64,000 bases of DNA from Oxalicibacterium faecigallinarum (GTDB lineage: Bacteria; Pseudomonadota; Gammaproteobacteria; Burkholderiales; Burkholderiaceae_D), in NCBI RefSeq assembly GCF_014635705.1, contig NZ_BMDI01000001.1, forward strand, positions 884,008 through 948,007. Reading direction: 5' to 3'. Every line of letters starts with the position of its first letter. Positions within the stretch are counted from its first letter, which is position 1. A model generated the notes under the pieces. The model worked only from the letters and a program-made list of their open reading frames with translations, was not told where the DNA came from and did not search any database. The translations under genes and the position numbers were made by a program. This document shows, piece by piece, positions 38,256-47,633 of the stretch.

Positions 38256-40034
38256 TTAGAAAGTACGTGGTTTCGGCTTGAATGTGTCCACCGTCAGCGG
38301 CTGGGTCACGACCGGTTTGTAGTCGAGACGATTACCCTCCGAGTAATACAGGGTGTGTTTCATCCAGTTGTCATCATCGCGCTTTTCATAGTCGCGATGG
38401 GCGTGTGCACCACGCGATTCCTTGCGCGCCGCCGCCGAAATAATGGTTGCCTTGGCGGTCTCGATCAGATTATCGAGTTCCAGCGCTTCAATACGTGCGG
38501 TATTGAAGACACGCGATTTATCCTTGTACGAGACGTGCTTGCGGCGTTCATCAAGCTCCATGATTTTCTTGACGCCACCTTGCAGCAATTCGTCTGTCCG
38601 GAACACACCGCAGTGATGCTGCATCGTCGATCGGATTGCATTGGCGACATCCTGCACGCGCTCGCTTCCCGTGCTGCTTTCCAGCCGAGACAAACGCGAC
38701 AATGCCATGTCTGCCGCATCCGCTGGCAATGGCTTGTGCTGACGTTTGCGCAGATTGCTGCCTACAATGTGATTCCCTGCCGCACGACCGAACACGATCA
38801 GATCGAGCAAGGAATTGGTCCCCAGGCGATTGGCACCATGAACGGAAACGCACGCACATTCACCGATTGCATACAGCCCGTTGACCACATGGTTCGGGTT
38901 GCCATTGCGCGGTTCGACCACCTGGCCGTGGATATTGGTTGGAATACCGCCCATCTGATAGTGAATGGTCGGCACCACCGGAATCGGTTCACGGGTTGCA
39001 TCAACGTTGGCAAATTTGTGCGCAATCTCCAGAATCGAAGGCAGGCGTTTGCGAATCGTGTCAGCACCGATATGACGCAAGTCCAGCATCACATGATCCT
39101 TGTTCGGGCCGACGCCCCGCCCCTCCTTGATTTCCTGATCCATGGAGCGCGAAACAAAGTCCCGCGGCGCCAGATCCTTGAGGGTCGGCGCATAACGTTC
39201 CATGAAACGTTCGCCCTGGCTGTTCACCAGAATGCCGCCTTCACCACGCACACCTTCGGTAATCAGCACACCTGCACCAGCCACACCCGTCGGGTGAAAT
39301 TGCCAGAACTCCATATCCTCCAGCGGCAATCCTGCACGCGCTGCCATACCGATGCCGTCACCGGTATTGATGAAGGCATTGGTCGATGCTGCCCAGATAC
39401 GACCAGCGCCGCCGGTGGCAAACAGGGTCGTCTTCGCTTCCAGCATCATGACATTACCGGTTTCCATTTCCAGCGCCACGACACCAATGACATCGCCTTC
39501 TGCATCGCGCATCAGATCGATGGCCATCCATTCGACATAGAAATGCGTTCTGGCGCGCATGTTGCGCTGGTACAGCGTATGCAGCAAGGCATGTCCGGTA
39601 CGATCTGCCGCCGCGCACGCGCGCTGCACTGGCTTCTCACCAAAGTTTGCCGTATGCCCACCGAAAGGACGTTGATAAATCGTTCCGTCAAGATTGCGAT
39701 CGAACGGCAGGCCGAAATGCTCGAGCTCGTACACAACTTTTGGTGCTTCACGACACATGAATTCGATCGCATCCTGATCGCCCAGATAATCCGATCCTTT
39801 GACGGTATCGAACATGTGCCAGTACCAGTTATCTTCCGCCATGTTGCCCAGCGATGCACCGATACCACCCTGCGCAGCAACCGTATGCGAGCGTGTCGGG
39901 AAAACCTTGGACAGGACGGCGACATTCAGTCCAGCCTCCGCCAGTTGCAAAGATGCACGCATGCCGGAGCCGCCGGCACCGACGATCACCGCGTCAAAGT
40001 GACGGGTCGGAATCGATGTTTTGATTGCAGCCAA
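38256..40034 (-). CDS. sdhA: Succinate dehydrogenase flavoprotein subunit
   Basis: This 592-residue catalytic subunit oxidises succinate to fumarate at the inner membrane. The FAD fold [20 protein letters not shown] is followed by the covalent FAD histidine His50 in [13 protein letters not shown]. The active-site region [17 protein letters not shown] and the C-terminal [14 protein letters not shown] are present. The start is TTG at 40032-40034, with a GGAGAG ribosome binding site. It gives the normal length, whereas a start 55 codons upstream would invade sdhD. Only one base separates it from the sdhD stop. Confidence 0.96.
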   Translation of the reverse strand: MAAIKTSIPTRHFDAVIVGAGGSGMRASLQLAEAGLNVAVLSKVFPTRSHTVAAQGGIGASLGNMAEDNWYWHMFDTVKGSDYLGDQDAIEFMCREAPKVVYELEHFGLPFDRNLDGTIYQRPFGGHTANFGEKPVQRACAAADRTGHALLHTLYQRNMRARTHFYVEWMAIDLMRDAEGDVIGVVALEMETGNVMMLEAKTTLFATGGAGRIWAASTNAFINTGDGIGMAARAGLPLEDMEFWQFHPTGVAGAGVLITEGVRGEGGILVNSQGERFMERYAPTLKDLAPRDFVSRSMDQEIKEGRGVGPNKDHVMLDLRHIGADTIRKRLPSILEIAHKFANVDATREPIPVVPTIHYQMGGIPTNIHGQVVEPRNGNPNHVVNGLYAIGECACVSVHGANRLGTNSLLDLIVFGRAAGNHIVGSNLRKRQHKPLPADAADMALSRLSRLESSTGSERVQDVANAIRSTMQHHCGVFRTDELLQGGVKKIMELDERRKHVSYKDKSRVFNTARIEALELDNLIETAKATIISAAARKESRGAHAHRDYEKRDDDNWMKHTLYYSEGNRLDYKPVVTQPLTVDTFKPKPRTF

Positions 40035-40035
40035 G

Positions 40036-40401
40036 TTACGCTCTCCAAAGAATCTGCGCCGACCATCCGGCACAAGCGACCAGCCACAAGATGGTGGCAA
40101 CCTGCAATGCGAGGCGTAGGGATACGGGCTTGATGTAATCCATCCAGATATCACGCACACCAACCCAGGCGTGATAAAACAGGGAAAGCAAGGTGACAAA
40201 GGTCAGCAGCTTGAACCATTGCTGCGCAAAGAGTCCGGCCCAGCCTTCATAACTGATTTCACTGGCACCTAAAAAGGCAACCAGCAAAACGATGGTGTAA
40301 ACCGCCATCACAATGGCGGTAATGCGCTGCGCAAGCCAGTCCTTGAATCCATAATGCGCACCGACCACAAGGCGATGCGGTCCGATATTGTCTTTCGCCA
40401 T
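40036..40401 (-). CDS. sdhD: Succinate dehydrogenase membrane anchor SdhD
   Basis: This 121-residue protein has three membrane helices and, together with SdhC, anchors the complex and binds heme b and quinone. [21 protein letters not shown] near the N-terminus and [19 protein letters not shown] in the centre match the SdhD family; the latter contains the heme-ligand histidine and the quinone-site tyrosine-aspartate region. Its start overlaps the sdhC stop by one base (TGATG), and it ends one base before sdhA. Confidence 0.94.
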   Translation of the reverse strand: MAKDNIGPHRLVVGAHYGFKDWLAQRITAIVMAVYTIVLLVAFLGASEISYEGWAGLFAQQWFKLLTFVTLLSLFYHAWVGVRDIWMDYIKPVSLRLALQVATILWLVACAGWSAQILWRA

Positions 40402-40811
40402 CAGAAAACTCCGAACAGTTTGAGTGCAATCAATCCAGCCAAAGGCAGACTGACTGCAAAGACAATCACAGCAGACTTACGTGCAGCTTGCTTGTCGACC
40501 CCCATGTGCATATCCATCAGCAAATGACGGATACCGGCGCAGAAATGATGAAGATAGGCCCATACCAATAACAGAATGATCAGCTTGACGAACCAATGCG
40601 CGGCAATGCCTCTGAAGTGTTCGAATGAAATTTCAGACAGGAGACTTTTATCCAGCAAGAAGAGGATAAAAGGCAGCAGCAGGAAGATGATTGCACCGCT
40701 GATACGGTGCAAAATCGAGAGGATGCCCGCCAATGGCAGGCGATAACGTACGAGGTCTGTCAGCCCGATATTGCGGAACTGCGGTTTGCCGGCTTTGCTT
40801 GATTCAGACAT
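40401..40811 (-). CDS. sdhC: Succinate dehydrogenase cytochrome b556 subunit SdhC
   Basis: This 136-residue protein has three transmembrane helices. RPQFRNIGLTDL-like KPQFRNIGLTDLVRYRLPL and ILSILHRISGAI are the SdhC signature, with the serine and arginine of the quinone site in HRISG. HHFCAGIRHLLMDMHMG provides the axial heme histidine. The ATG at 40809-40811 is preferred; an in-frame upstream start would add 19 unlikely residues. It is the first sdh gene, 127 bases after gntR on the same strand. Confidence 0.94.
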   Translation of the reverse strand: MSESSKAGKPQFRNIGLTDLVRYRLPLAGILSILHRISGAIIFLLLPFILFLLDKSLLSEISFEHFRGIAAHWFVKLIILLLVWAYLHHFCAGIRHLLMDMHMGVDKQAARKSAVIVFAVSLPLAGLIALKLFGVF

Positions 40812-40938
40812 GGCGTGGCTTTCGCATAGGATTGTAACCACATATTTTGACCGATTTTGATGCGACACACCAACCCGCGTTAATAATTTTCATCGACCAC
40901 CTCCTCTTTTCATCGATCTGCTCGCGCGAGTGGATACC

Positions 40939-41715
40939 TCAACTCAAATCATTGTGATAGTAATGATCGTTCGTGACATACAAAGAGCGTCGCACTTCCA
41001 CCGCTTTATCGCCATAGGTATAGGACACGCGATTGACACTTAATAACGGCGTGTTCAGCGGCAACCCGAGCAATGCGGCCACACGCTCATCCGCCGCGAC
41101 GGCGCGAATGCTTTCCGTGGCACGCAACATCTGCGTACCAAACTCCGTTTCCAGCAACGCGTACATTGGCCCCTTGTACGCCAGCATACGCTCCACCGAC
41201 AAACCTTTGAATATGGCTCCCGACAGCCACAGCTCTTCAAGAATCGTCGGCACACCATCAAACGACTGCATGCGCAGCATGAAGATTACCGAATCGCCTG
41301 TCTTGATTTCCAGTTGACGCGCAATATCGGCCGGCGCACGCAATCGCCGCGCTTCAATAATCGTGTTATCCGGATAGTGCGCCGCGCCGACGTTCGGTTT
41401 GAGGCGAAGAAAGCGGAACTGCGATCGTGCCTCAAGATGACTGGCAACAAACGTTCCCTTCCCCTGCCGACGCACCACAAGATTTTCAGCGGCAAGCTCG
41501 TCAATCGCTTTACGCACCGTACCCTGACTTACACCATAACGACCAGCGAGCTCCATTTCGCTTGGAATCATTTCGCCAGGACGCCACTCATTCGATTGCA
41601 GGCCTTGCAGAATCAGCTTCTTGATCTGCTGATACAGCGGACTGAACGTCGGCGCACCACTGCCATTGGCAGTGATGGGTTGTCCGGACGGCAATGAAGT
41701 ATGGGCAGAGCTCAT
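40939..41715 (-). CDS. GntR family transcriptional regulator (HutC/UTRA subfamily)
   Basis: This 258-residue regulator has an N-terminal winged helix at about residues 25-95 (PLYQQIKKLILQGL, IPSEMELAGRYGVSQGTVRKAIDELAAENLVVRRQGKGTFVA). The C-terminal UTRA ligand domain ends LLSVNRVSYTYGDKAVEVRRSLYVTNDHYY. The ATG at 41713-41715 is chosen because it begins shortly before the DNA-binding domain. It lies at the divergence between sdhCDAB and mdh, next to a 20-bp perfect palindrome, so it probably represses itself and controls TCA genes in response to an unknown acid or CoA ester. Confidence 0.9.
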   Translation of the reverse strand: MSSAHTSLPSGQPITANGSGAPTFSPLYQQIKKLILQGLQSNEWRPGEMIPSEMELAGRYGVSQGTVRKAIDELAAENLVVRRQGKGTFVASHLEARSQFRFLRLKPNVGAAHYPDNTIIEARRLRAPADIARQLEIKTGDSVIFMLRMQSFDGVPTILEELWLSGAIFKGLSVERMLAYKGPMYALLETEFGTQMLRATESIRAVAADERVAALLGLPLNTPLLSVNRVSYTYGDKAVEVRRSLYVTNDHYYHNDLS

Positions 41716-41771
41716 GATGAGGGATTTCAACACAGAACCCGCCATACCGTCCAGAAAATTATGAAAATTAA

Positions 41772-41791
41772 TATGTCTTATATAAGACATA
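41772..41791. promoter_or_regulatory. Perfect 20-bp palindrome, probable GntR operator
   Basis: The core ATGTCTTATATAAGACAT is a perfect palindrome extended by one T/A pair. It lies 56 bases upstream of the gntR ATG and ten bases upstream of the mdh -35 box, so it is placed to control both directions. The GntR protein next to it is the likely ligand. Confidence 0.75.
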
Positions 41792-41800
41792 AGATAAATA

Positions 41801-41829
41801 TTGACAGCAAATGAGCCGACACTTACACT
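41801..41829 (+). promoter_or_regulatory. Sigma-70 promoter of mdh
   Basis: A perfect TTGACA (41801-41806), a 17-base spacer and TACACT (41824-41829) give a strong promoter reading towards mdh, with a predicted leader of about 190 bases. The 311-base gntR/mdh gap holds no other gene. Confidence 0.75.
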
Positions 41830-42026
41830 CGTCGCAGGCATGTGCCTCATCAAGCTCGGCAATAGCGAAAATCATTCAGGCGTACCCGTTGCAATGCACT
41901 GCATCGCATGTGGATCTCCCTCCTGATTTACCGCGCTGACTTCTCGGGCATTCACCGGTATCATTGCTTGGCATACAATTCATTTCACAGCAGATTCGAT
42001 ACCCATCATCTTTTCTGGAGGTTTCA

Positions 42027-43016
42027 ATGGCCAAAGCCCCTTTGCGTGTTGCCATTACCGGCGCAGCCGGCCAGATCGGTTATTCCCTGCTCTTCCGTAT
42101 CGCCAATGGCGATATGCTCGGCAAGGATCAGCCTGTCATCCTGCAGTTACTGGAAGTCGCGGATGAAAAGCCGCAAAAGGCACTCAAGGGCGTGATGATG
42201 GAACTGGAGGACTGCGCGTTCCCCCTCCTTGCGGGTGTGAGCGCACATAGCGATCCGATGACGGCATTCAAGGATGCGGATGTTGCGCTGCTGGTTGGCT
42301 CCCGACCACGTGGCCCCGGCATGGAGCGCAAGGATTTGCTGGAAGCCAATGCTCAGATTTTTACCGTACAAGGCAAGGCACTGGACGCCGTTGCATCACG
42401 CAATGTGAAGGTGCTTGTGGTGGGCAATCCGGCCAACACCAATGCCTACATCGCCATGAAATCGGCACCGAGCCTGCCACGCAAGAACTTTACCGCGATG
42501 CTGCGGCTGGATCACAACCGCGCCGTCTCGCAAATTGCGATCAAGCTCGGCAAACCCGTTGCCTCGATCGACAAGATGTTCGTCTGGGGCAATCACTCGA
42601 CCACCATGTATCCCGATTATCGTTTTGCAACCGCAGATGGCGTATCGGTCCGTGATGCGATCCATGACGAAGACTGGAACAACGATGTGTTCCTGCCGAC
42701 CGTTGGCAAGCGCGGCGCGGCCATCATCGAGGCGCGCGGGCTGTCCTCTGCAGCTTCGGCCGCCAATGCCGCGGTCAATCATGTCAGGGACTGGTTGCTC
42801 GGCACCAACGGCAAATGGACGACGATGGGTATTCCGGCAGACGGTTCATATGGCATCCATGAAGACATTATCTTCGGCTTTCCCGTGACTACCGAAAATG
42901 GTGAATATAAAGTTGTCGAAGGACTCGACATGGACACCTTTTCCAAGGAACATATCGATCTCAGCTTGAAAGAGCTTATTGAGGAACGCGAAAGCATCAA
43001 ACACCTTCTCAGTTGA
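42027..43016 (+). CDS. mdh: Malate dehydrogenase (NAD-dependent)
   Basis: This 329-residue enzyme interconverts malate and oxaloacetate. The NAD-binding motif is [33 protein letters not shown] and the catalytic histidine in [16 protein letters not shown] place it in the cytosolic-type MDH group seen in many betaproteobacteria, rather than the E. coli type. A CTGGAGG ribosome binding site fixes the ATG at 42027. A strong terminator follows. It is divergent from gntR and the sdh operon. Confidence 0.97.
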   Translation: MAKAPLRVAITGAAGQIGYSLLFRIANGDMLGKDQPVILQLLEVADEKPQKALKGVMMELEDCAFPLLAGVSAHSDPMTAFKDADVALLVGSRPRGPGMERKDLLEANAQIFTVQGKALDAVASRNVKVLVVGNPANTNAYIAMKSAPSLPRKNFTAMLRLDHNRAVSQIAIKLGKPVASIDKMFVWGNHSTTMYPDYRFATADGVSVRDAIHDEDWNNDVFLPTVGKRGAAIIEARGLSSAASAANAAVNHVRDWLLGTNGKWTTMGIPADGSYGIHEDIIFGFPVTTENGEYKVVEGLDMDTFSKEHIDLSLKELIEERESIKHLLS

Positions 43017-43023
43017 AATACTT

Positions 43024-43053
43024 CAAGACGGATGGCTCAGCCATCCGTCTTTT
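43024..43053 (+). terminator. Rho-independent terminator of mdh
   Basis: GACGGATGGC and GCCATCCGTC pair perfectly around a tiny loop and are followed by four T. It lies between the mdh stop and the CitE-like ATG at 43091, which argues against a longer start for that gene. Confidence 0.85.
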
Positions 43054-43090
43054 CGTTCAGCCAGCCCCCAAGCAAGCCAACCCCACACAC

Positions 43091-44062
43091 ATGCACCCTT
43101 CTGAAGTCCTGTTCCAAGGTTCCTGCCCTCCGGTCTCAATCCCGGTCTGTGACCATTACGCCGGCTCCGAAAAACTGATGCGAAAATCCCTCGCCCTGCA
43201 ACAGGAGCTGGGCCCCGTTTTCGACATCACCTTCGATTGCGAGGATGGCGCTGCTCATGGCAATGAAGAGCAGCACGCACACCTGCTCGGACATATGCTT
43301 GCAAGCGAGGAAAATCGCTTCAACCGCATCGGCACGCGCGTCCATGACGTTGCCAGCCCCCTGTTTGAACAAGATATAAAAATCATTCTGGGTCATGCGG
43401 CAAAGAAACTGGCTTATGTCGTCATTCCCAAAGTCAGCAGCGCTGACGATGTCGACGATGCGATTGCCGTTGTCAATCGTCACGCAGAACACAATGGACG
43501 GCAAAACTTGCCCGTCCATGTTCTGATCGAAACGCACGGTGCTTTGGCCGACGTGCATGCGATTGCGGCGTTACCGCAAGTCGAATGCCTGTCGTTCGGC
43601 ATCATGGATTTTGTGTCCGCACACTATGGTGCGATTCCGGGTGATGCCATGCGCTCGCCGGCGCAATTTACCCATCCGCTGGTCACCCGTGCCAAACTCG
43701 AAATTTCGGCGGCCTGCCACGCACACGGCAAGACACCATCCCACAGCGTCACCACGGAAATACGCGATCTCGGCGTTGTGACGAGCGATGCACAACTGGC
43801 CTCGCGTCAGTTTGGTTATACGCGGATGTGGAGCATCCATCCGGGACAGATTCGTCCAATCGTGCAAACATTGGCACCGCAACTGGATGAGGTGAACGAA
43901 GCGGCTGCAATTTTGTCGCAAGCTCAGGCTGTACAGTGGGGACCAATCCAGCACAATGGAACCTTGCATGATCGTGCAAGTTATCGCTATTACTGGACCA
44001 TCGTGCAAAAAGCGAGAGCAAGCGGTATTCCGCTGCCAGCCTCGATACAAACAATGATATGA
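43091..44062 (+). CDS. CitE-like HpcH/HpaI-family CoA-ester lyase
   Basis: This 323-residue TIM-barrel protein belongs to the CitE/malyl-CoA lyase group. The magnesium-binding region is DITFDCEDGAAHGNE, and later VLIETHGALADVHAIAALP and SFGIMDFVSAHYGA are typical. The citrate lyase alpha and acyl-carrier subunits are absent, so it is not a true citrate lyase. L-malyl-CoA, beta-methylmalyl-CoA or citramalyl-CoA are more likely substrates, and the mdh/acnA neighbourhood suggests a link to C4 acid metabolism. The ATG at 43091 lies beyond the mdh terminator. Confidence 0.85.
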   Translation: MHPSEVLFQGSCPPVSIPVCDHYAGSEKLMRKSLALQQELGPVFDITFDCEDGAAHGNEEQHAHLLGHMLASEENRFNRIGTRVHDVASPLFEQDIKIILGHAAKKLAYVVIPKVSSADDVDDAIAVVNRHAEHNGRQNLPVHVLIETHGALADVHAIAALPQVECLSFGIMDFVSAHYGAIPGDAMRSPAQFTHPLVTRAKLEISAACHAHGKTPSHSVTTEIRDLGVVTSDAQLASRQFGYTRMWSIHPGQIRPIVQTLAPQLDEVNEAAAILSQAQAVQWGPIQHNGTLHDRASYRYYWTIVQKARASGIPLPASIQTMI

Positions 44063-44116
44063 ACCTGATGATCCTTGCGCAGAACGCAATGGATGCAAAA
44101 ATATGGAGATCTCTGC

Positions 44117-44605
44117 ATGAAAAAACTGTTTTGCGCACTACTAATGCTCGGCATGTCTGCCACAGTCATGCCGAGCATGGCGCAATCGGCATCCGCCAAA
44201 GAAACCCCCGCCAAGAAACCCGTGGTTAAAAAAGCGGCCAAACCCGCCGTCGCAGCATCGGCAGGCGCTGCCCTGATCGCCGATGAAAAGGAAGAGGATT
44301 TGGGCAAGGCGGAAATCGAAGGCTCCATCGTGACCGAATACACTTGCGAATTTGGCGTCAAGATCACGACCTACCATAATGAAAGCGATGATCAGTACAT
44401 CGCGCTGCGCTGGAAAAATTCGGTCGAACGTCTACGCCGTATCGGCACCAGCACCGGCGCCAACCGCTTTGAAAACCGCCGCTACGGCATTGTCTGGATC
44501 AACATTCCGTCCAAAGCCATGTTGCTAGATTCACGCAAGGGACAACAACTGGCAAACGAATGTCGCAATCCTGAACAGCAAAAGGCATTTGCAGCAAAAG
44601 GATAA
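44117..44605 (+). CDS. Exported protein with an MliC-like C-terminal domain
   Basis: This 162-residue protein has a signal peptide (MKKLFCALLMLGMSATVMPSMAQ) and then an Ala/Lys/Pro-rich linker (about 24-55). The C-terminal domain of about 90 residues has EYTCEFGVKITTYHN, YIALRWKNSVERLRRIGTS and FENRRYGIVWINIPSKAMLLD. The order of short strands and the flanking cysteines recall the membrane-bound lysozyme inhibitor of c-type lysozyme (MliC) fold. There is no lipobox. It is sandwiched between the CitE-like gene and acnA. The function is a suggestion only. Confidence 0.65.
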   Translation: MKKLFCALLMLGMSATVMPSMAQSASAKETPAKKPVVKKAAKPAVAASAGAALIADEKEEDLGKAEIEGSIVTEYTCEFGVKITTYHNESDDQYIALRWKNSVERLRRIGTSTGANRFENRRYGIVWINIPSKAMLLDSRKGQQLANECRNPEQQKAFAAKG

Positions 44606-44624
44606 TCAACACAACGTTTCAAAC

Positions 44625-44647
44625 GGCAAGACAGACAATGTCTTGCC
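44625..44647. repeat. Perfect 9-bp hairpin before acnA
   Basis: GGCAAGACA (44625-44633) and TGTCTTGCC (44639-44647) pair perfectly around a five-base loop, 20 bases after the MliC-like stop and 120 bases before acnA. No T-run follows, so termination is doubtful. Confidence 0.55.
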
Positions 44648-44766
44648 TGGTACCACCTTTGCATTACCTGCGACATCGCATCTTGCAGCCGACGTTCGGC
44701 GAAGTCGCTACAGCAACCTGAATTTCGGCAGCTATCAGCATCATCTACGCATCAAGGAGAAACAAC

Positions 44767-47490
44767 ATGTCGCGCAACACATTGAATACGCTTAAGGAAT
44801 TCAATATCTCAGGTTCCAAGAAAGGTGCGTTCTATTCGCTGCCGGCATTGGGCAAGAAACTCGGTATCAATGTATCGCGTTTGCCCGTTTCGATTCGTAT
44901 CGTGCTGGAATCCGTTCTTCGCAACTGCGACGGCAAAAAAGTGACCGAAGAACACGTGCAGCAACTCGCACAATGGGCTCCCAATGCGGCCCGTACCGAC
45001 GAAATTCCATTTGTCGTGGCACGTGTCGTTCTGCAAGATTTCACCGGCGTCCCTCTGCTCGCCGATCTGGCCGCCATGCGCGGTGTGGCATCGCGCATGG
45101 GCAAGGATCCAAAAAATATCGAACCACTGGTGCCGGTCGATCTGGTCGTCGATCACTCCGTGCAGATCGATCATTTCCGTGAAAAGAAAGCGCTGGACCT
45201 GAACATGCGCCTCGAATTCCAGCGCAACAATGAGCGTTACCAGTTCATGAAATGGGGCATGCAGGCTTTCGACACTTTTGGCGTCGTGCCTCCAGGCTTT
45301 GGCATCGTGCACCAGGTCAATCTCGAATATCTGGCACGTGGTGTCCACAAAAAAACTGAAGGTAAAACCGACGTGTACTATCCGGACACGCTGGTCGGTA
45401 CCGATTCGCATACCACCATGATCAACGGCATCGGCGTTGTTGGCTGGGGCGTCGGCGGTATCGAGGCAGAAGCCGGCATGCTGGGTCAGCCGGTCTACTT
45501 CTTGACGCCTGACGTGGTCGGTGTCAACCTGACCGGCCAACTGCGTCAAGGCGTGACGGCAACCGACCTGGTGTTGACCATTACCGAATTGCTGCGCAAG
45601 GAAAAAGTGGTCGGCAAATTCGTCGAATTCTTTGGTGAAGGCACTGAATCGCTCTCGCTGACCGACCGCGCCACCATCGCCAACATGGCACCAGAATACG
45701 GTGCAACCATGGGTTTCTTCCCGGTTGATGATGCAACCATCGATTACTTCAAGGGTACCGGCCGCACCAAGGCAGAGATCGACGCCTTTGAAGCCTACTT
45801 CAAGGCACAAGGTTTGTACGGTACGCCAAAATCCGGCGAAATCGACTACACCAACGTCGTCGCACTGGACCTCGGTTCGGTTGCCCCATCGCTGGCGGGG
45901 CCGAAACGTCCACAGGACCGCATCGAAATCGGTAACGTCAAGCAGCAGTTTGCTGATCTGTTCGTCAAGCCGGTGACAGAAAACGGGTTCAACAAGAAGG
46001 CAGAGGATCTCGGCGCCACCTACGTCAATTCCGATGGCGTGGCAGTAAAAAATGGCGATGTTCTGATTGCAGCGATTACCTCCTGCACCAACACCTCCAA
46101 TCCAAGCGTTCTGCTGACCGCCGGTCTGCTCGCGAAAAAGGCAGTGGAAGCCGGCCTGAAAGTCGCGCCGCACATCAAAACCTCGCTCGCGCCAGGCTCA
46201 CGCATCGTGACGACCTATCTGGAAGAAGCAGGCCTGCTGCCCTATCTCGAAAAACTCGGCTTTGGCGTCACCGCTTATGGTTGCACGACCTGTATCGGTA
46301 ATGCCGGCGACCTGACGCCAGCGATGAACGAAGCGATCGTACAAAACGATATCGTTGCCTCGGCTGTTCTCTCGGGCAACCGAAATTTCGAAGCACGCAT
46401 CCATCCGAACATCCGCTCCAACTTTCTGGCATCACCACCACTGGTTGTTGCTTACGCGATCGCAGGCACGATACAGCGTGACCTGATGACCGAGCCGGTC
46501 GGTAAAGGCAAAGGCGGCAAGGACATCTATCTGGGCGACATCTGGCCAACCACGCAGGAAGTGGCCAAGCTAATGAAGTTCGCGATGAATGCCAGGAACT
46601 TCAAGGACAATTACGCGCAAGTCAAAACTGCGCCAGGCAAATTGTGGGAAGGCATCAAAGGCGTGGCCGAAGGTCAGGTCTACAACTGGCCATCGTCCAC
46701 CTATATCGCCGAGCCACCGTTCTTCAATGACTTTGGCATGGTGCCATCGGCAGCAGCGACCGGCATTCAGGGTGCACGCGCACTCGGTGTGTTTGGTGAT
46801 TCCATTACCACCGATCACATCTCGCCAGCAGGTGCGATCAAGGAAAGCAGCCCGGCCGGTAAATGGCTGACCGAAAACGGCGTGTTGAAAGCCGACTTCA
46901 ACTCCTATGGCTCACGTCGTGGCAATCATGAAATCATGATGCGTGGCACTTTCGCCAACGTGCGTATCAAAAATCTCATGATCCCGATGAAGGCCGATGG
47001 TTCGCGCGTGGAAGGCGGCATTACCTTGCACCAGCCAACCGGTGAAGAAATGTCGATCTACGACGCCGCCATGCGTTATCAACGCGAAGGCACGCCGACC
47101 ATGGTGTTTGCCGGCGAAGAGTACGGCACCGGTTCCTCGCGCGACTGGGCGGCCAAAGGCACGCAACTGTTGGGCGTGAAGGCGGTGATCGCACGTTCGT
47201 ACGAGCGTATTCACCGTTCCAATCTGGTCGGCATGGGTGTGTTGCCGCTGCAGTTCCTCGGCAACGATAGCGTCACGACGCTGGGTATCAAAGGCGATGA
47301 AACCTTTGATCTGAAAGGTCTCGACGGCGAACTGCGCCCGCAACAGGAACTCACGCTCGTCATTCACCGCGCCGATGGCAGTTCACAGGAAGTGAACGTT
47401 TTGCTGCGTATCGATACACCGATCGAGATCGATTACTACAAACACGGCGGCATTTTGCCATTCGTATTGCGTCAGCTGCTGGCAGCCTGA
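44767..47490 (+). CDS. acnA: Aconitate hydratase A
   Basis: This 907-residue enzyme isomerises citrate and isocitrate through a [4Fe-4S] cluster. The cluster cysteines are visible in [15 protein letters not shown] and [13 protein letters not shown]. The start [25 protein letters not shown], the substrate-site blocks [19 protein letters not shown] and [19 protein letters not shown], and the length identify AcnA rather than AcnB. An AAGGAG ribosome binding site precedes the ATG. AcnA-type enzymes can also act as iron-responsive RNA binders. A strong terminator follows. Confidence 0.97.
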   Translation: MSRNTLNTLKEFNISGSKKGAFYSLPALGKKLGINVSRLPVSIRIVLESVLRNCDGKKVTEEHVQQLAQWAPNAARTDEIPFVVARVVLQDFTGVPLLADLAAMRGVASRMGKDPKNIEPLVPVDLVVDHSVQIDHFREKKALDLNMRLEFQRNNERYQFMKWGMQAFDTFGVVPPGFGIVHQVNLEYLARGVHKKTEGKTDVYYPDTLVGTDSHTTMINGIGVVGWGVGGIEAEAGMLGQPVYFLTPDVVGVNLTGQLRQGVTATDLVLTITELLRKEKVVGKFVEFFGEGTESLSLTDRATIANMAPEYGATMGFFPVDDATIDYFKGTGRTKAEIDAFEAYFKAQGLYGTPKSGEIDYTNVVALDLGSVAPSLAGPKRPQDRIEIGNVKQQFADLFVKPVTENGFNKKAEDLGATYVNSDGVAVKNGDVLIAAITSCTNTSNPSVLLTAGLLAKKAVEAGLKVAPHIKTSLAPGSRIVTTYLEEAGLLPYLEKLGFGVTAYGCTTCIGNAGDLTPAMNEAIVQNDIVASAVLSGNRNFEARIHPNIRSNFLASPPLVVAYAIAGTIQRDLMTEPVGKGKGGKDIYLGDIWPTTQEVAKLMKFAMNARNFKDNYAQVKTAPGKLWEGIKGVAEGQVYNWPSSTYIAEPPFFNDFGMVPSAAATGIQGARALGVFGDSITTDHISPAGAIKESSPAGKWLTENGVLKADFNSYGSRRGNHEIMMRGTFANVRIKNLMIPMKADGSRVEGGITLHQPTGEEMSIYDAAMRYQREGTPTMVFAGEEYGTGSSRDWAAKGTQLLGVKAVIARSYERIHRSNLVGMGVLPLQFLGNDSVTTLGIKGDETFDLKGLDGELRPQQELTLVIHRADGSSQEVNVLLRIDTPIEIDYYKHGGILPFVLRQLLAA

Positions 47491-47506
47491 TTACCCAGCA
47501 ATCCGG

Positions 47507-47537
47507 AAAAAGCCGCATGCACCGCATGCGGCTTTTT
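47507..47537 (+). terminator. Rho-independent terminator of acnA
   Basis: AAAAAGCCGCATGC and GCATGCGGCTTTTT pair perfectly across a three-base loop and are followed by T. It closely resembles the tesA/ppiD terminator. Confidence 0.92.
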
Positions 47538-47633
47538 TATTTGTCCCAAACCATGGCAACGATTACATTTGATGATGGGTCTGTTCATAGTTCCACTACA
47601 ATAGACAATTCCTATATTGCAGATTCAGGTTCC

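Noticed and set aside
38355-40133. A 592-codon open frame opposite sdhA
   Set aside because: Antisense shadow; it mirrors sdhA exactly and carries no motif.
40921-40930. CTCGCGCGAG palindrome between gntR and sdhC
   Set aside because: Short and GC-only with no T-run; not distinctive enough to call a terminator or operator.
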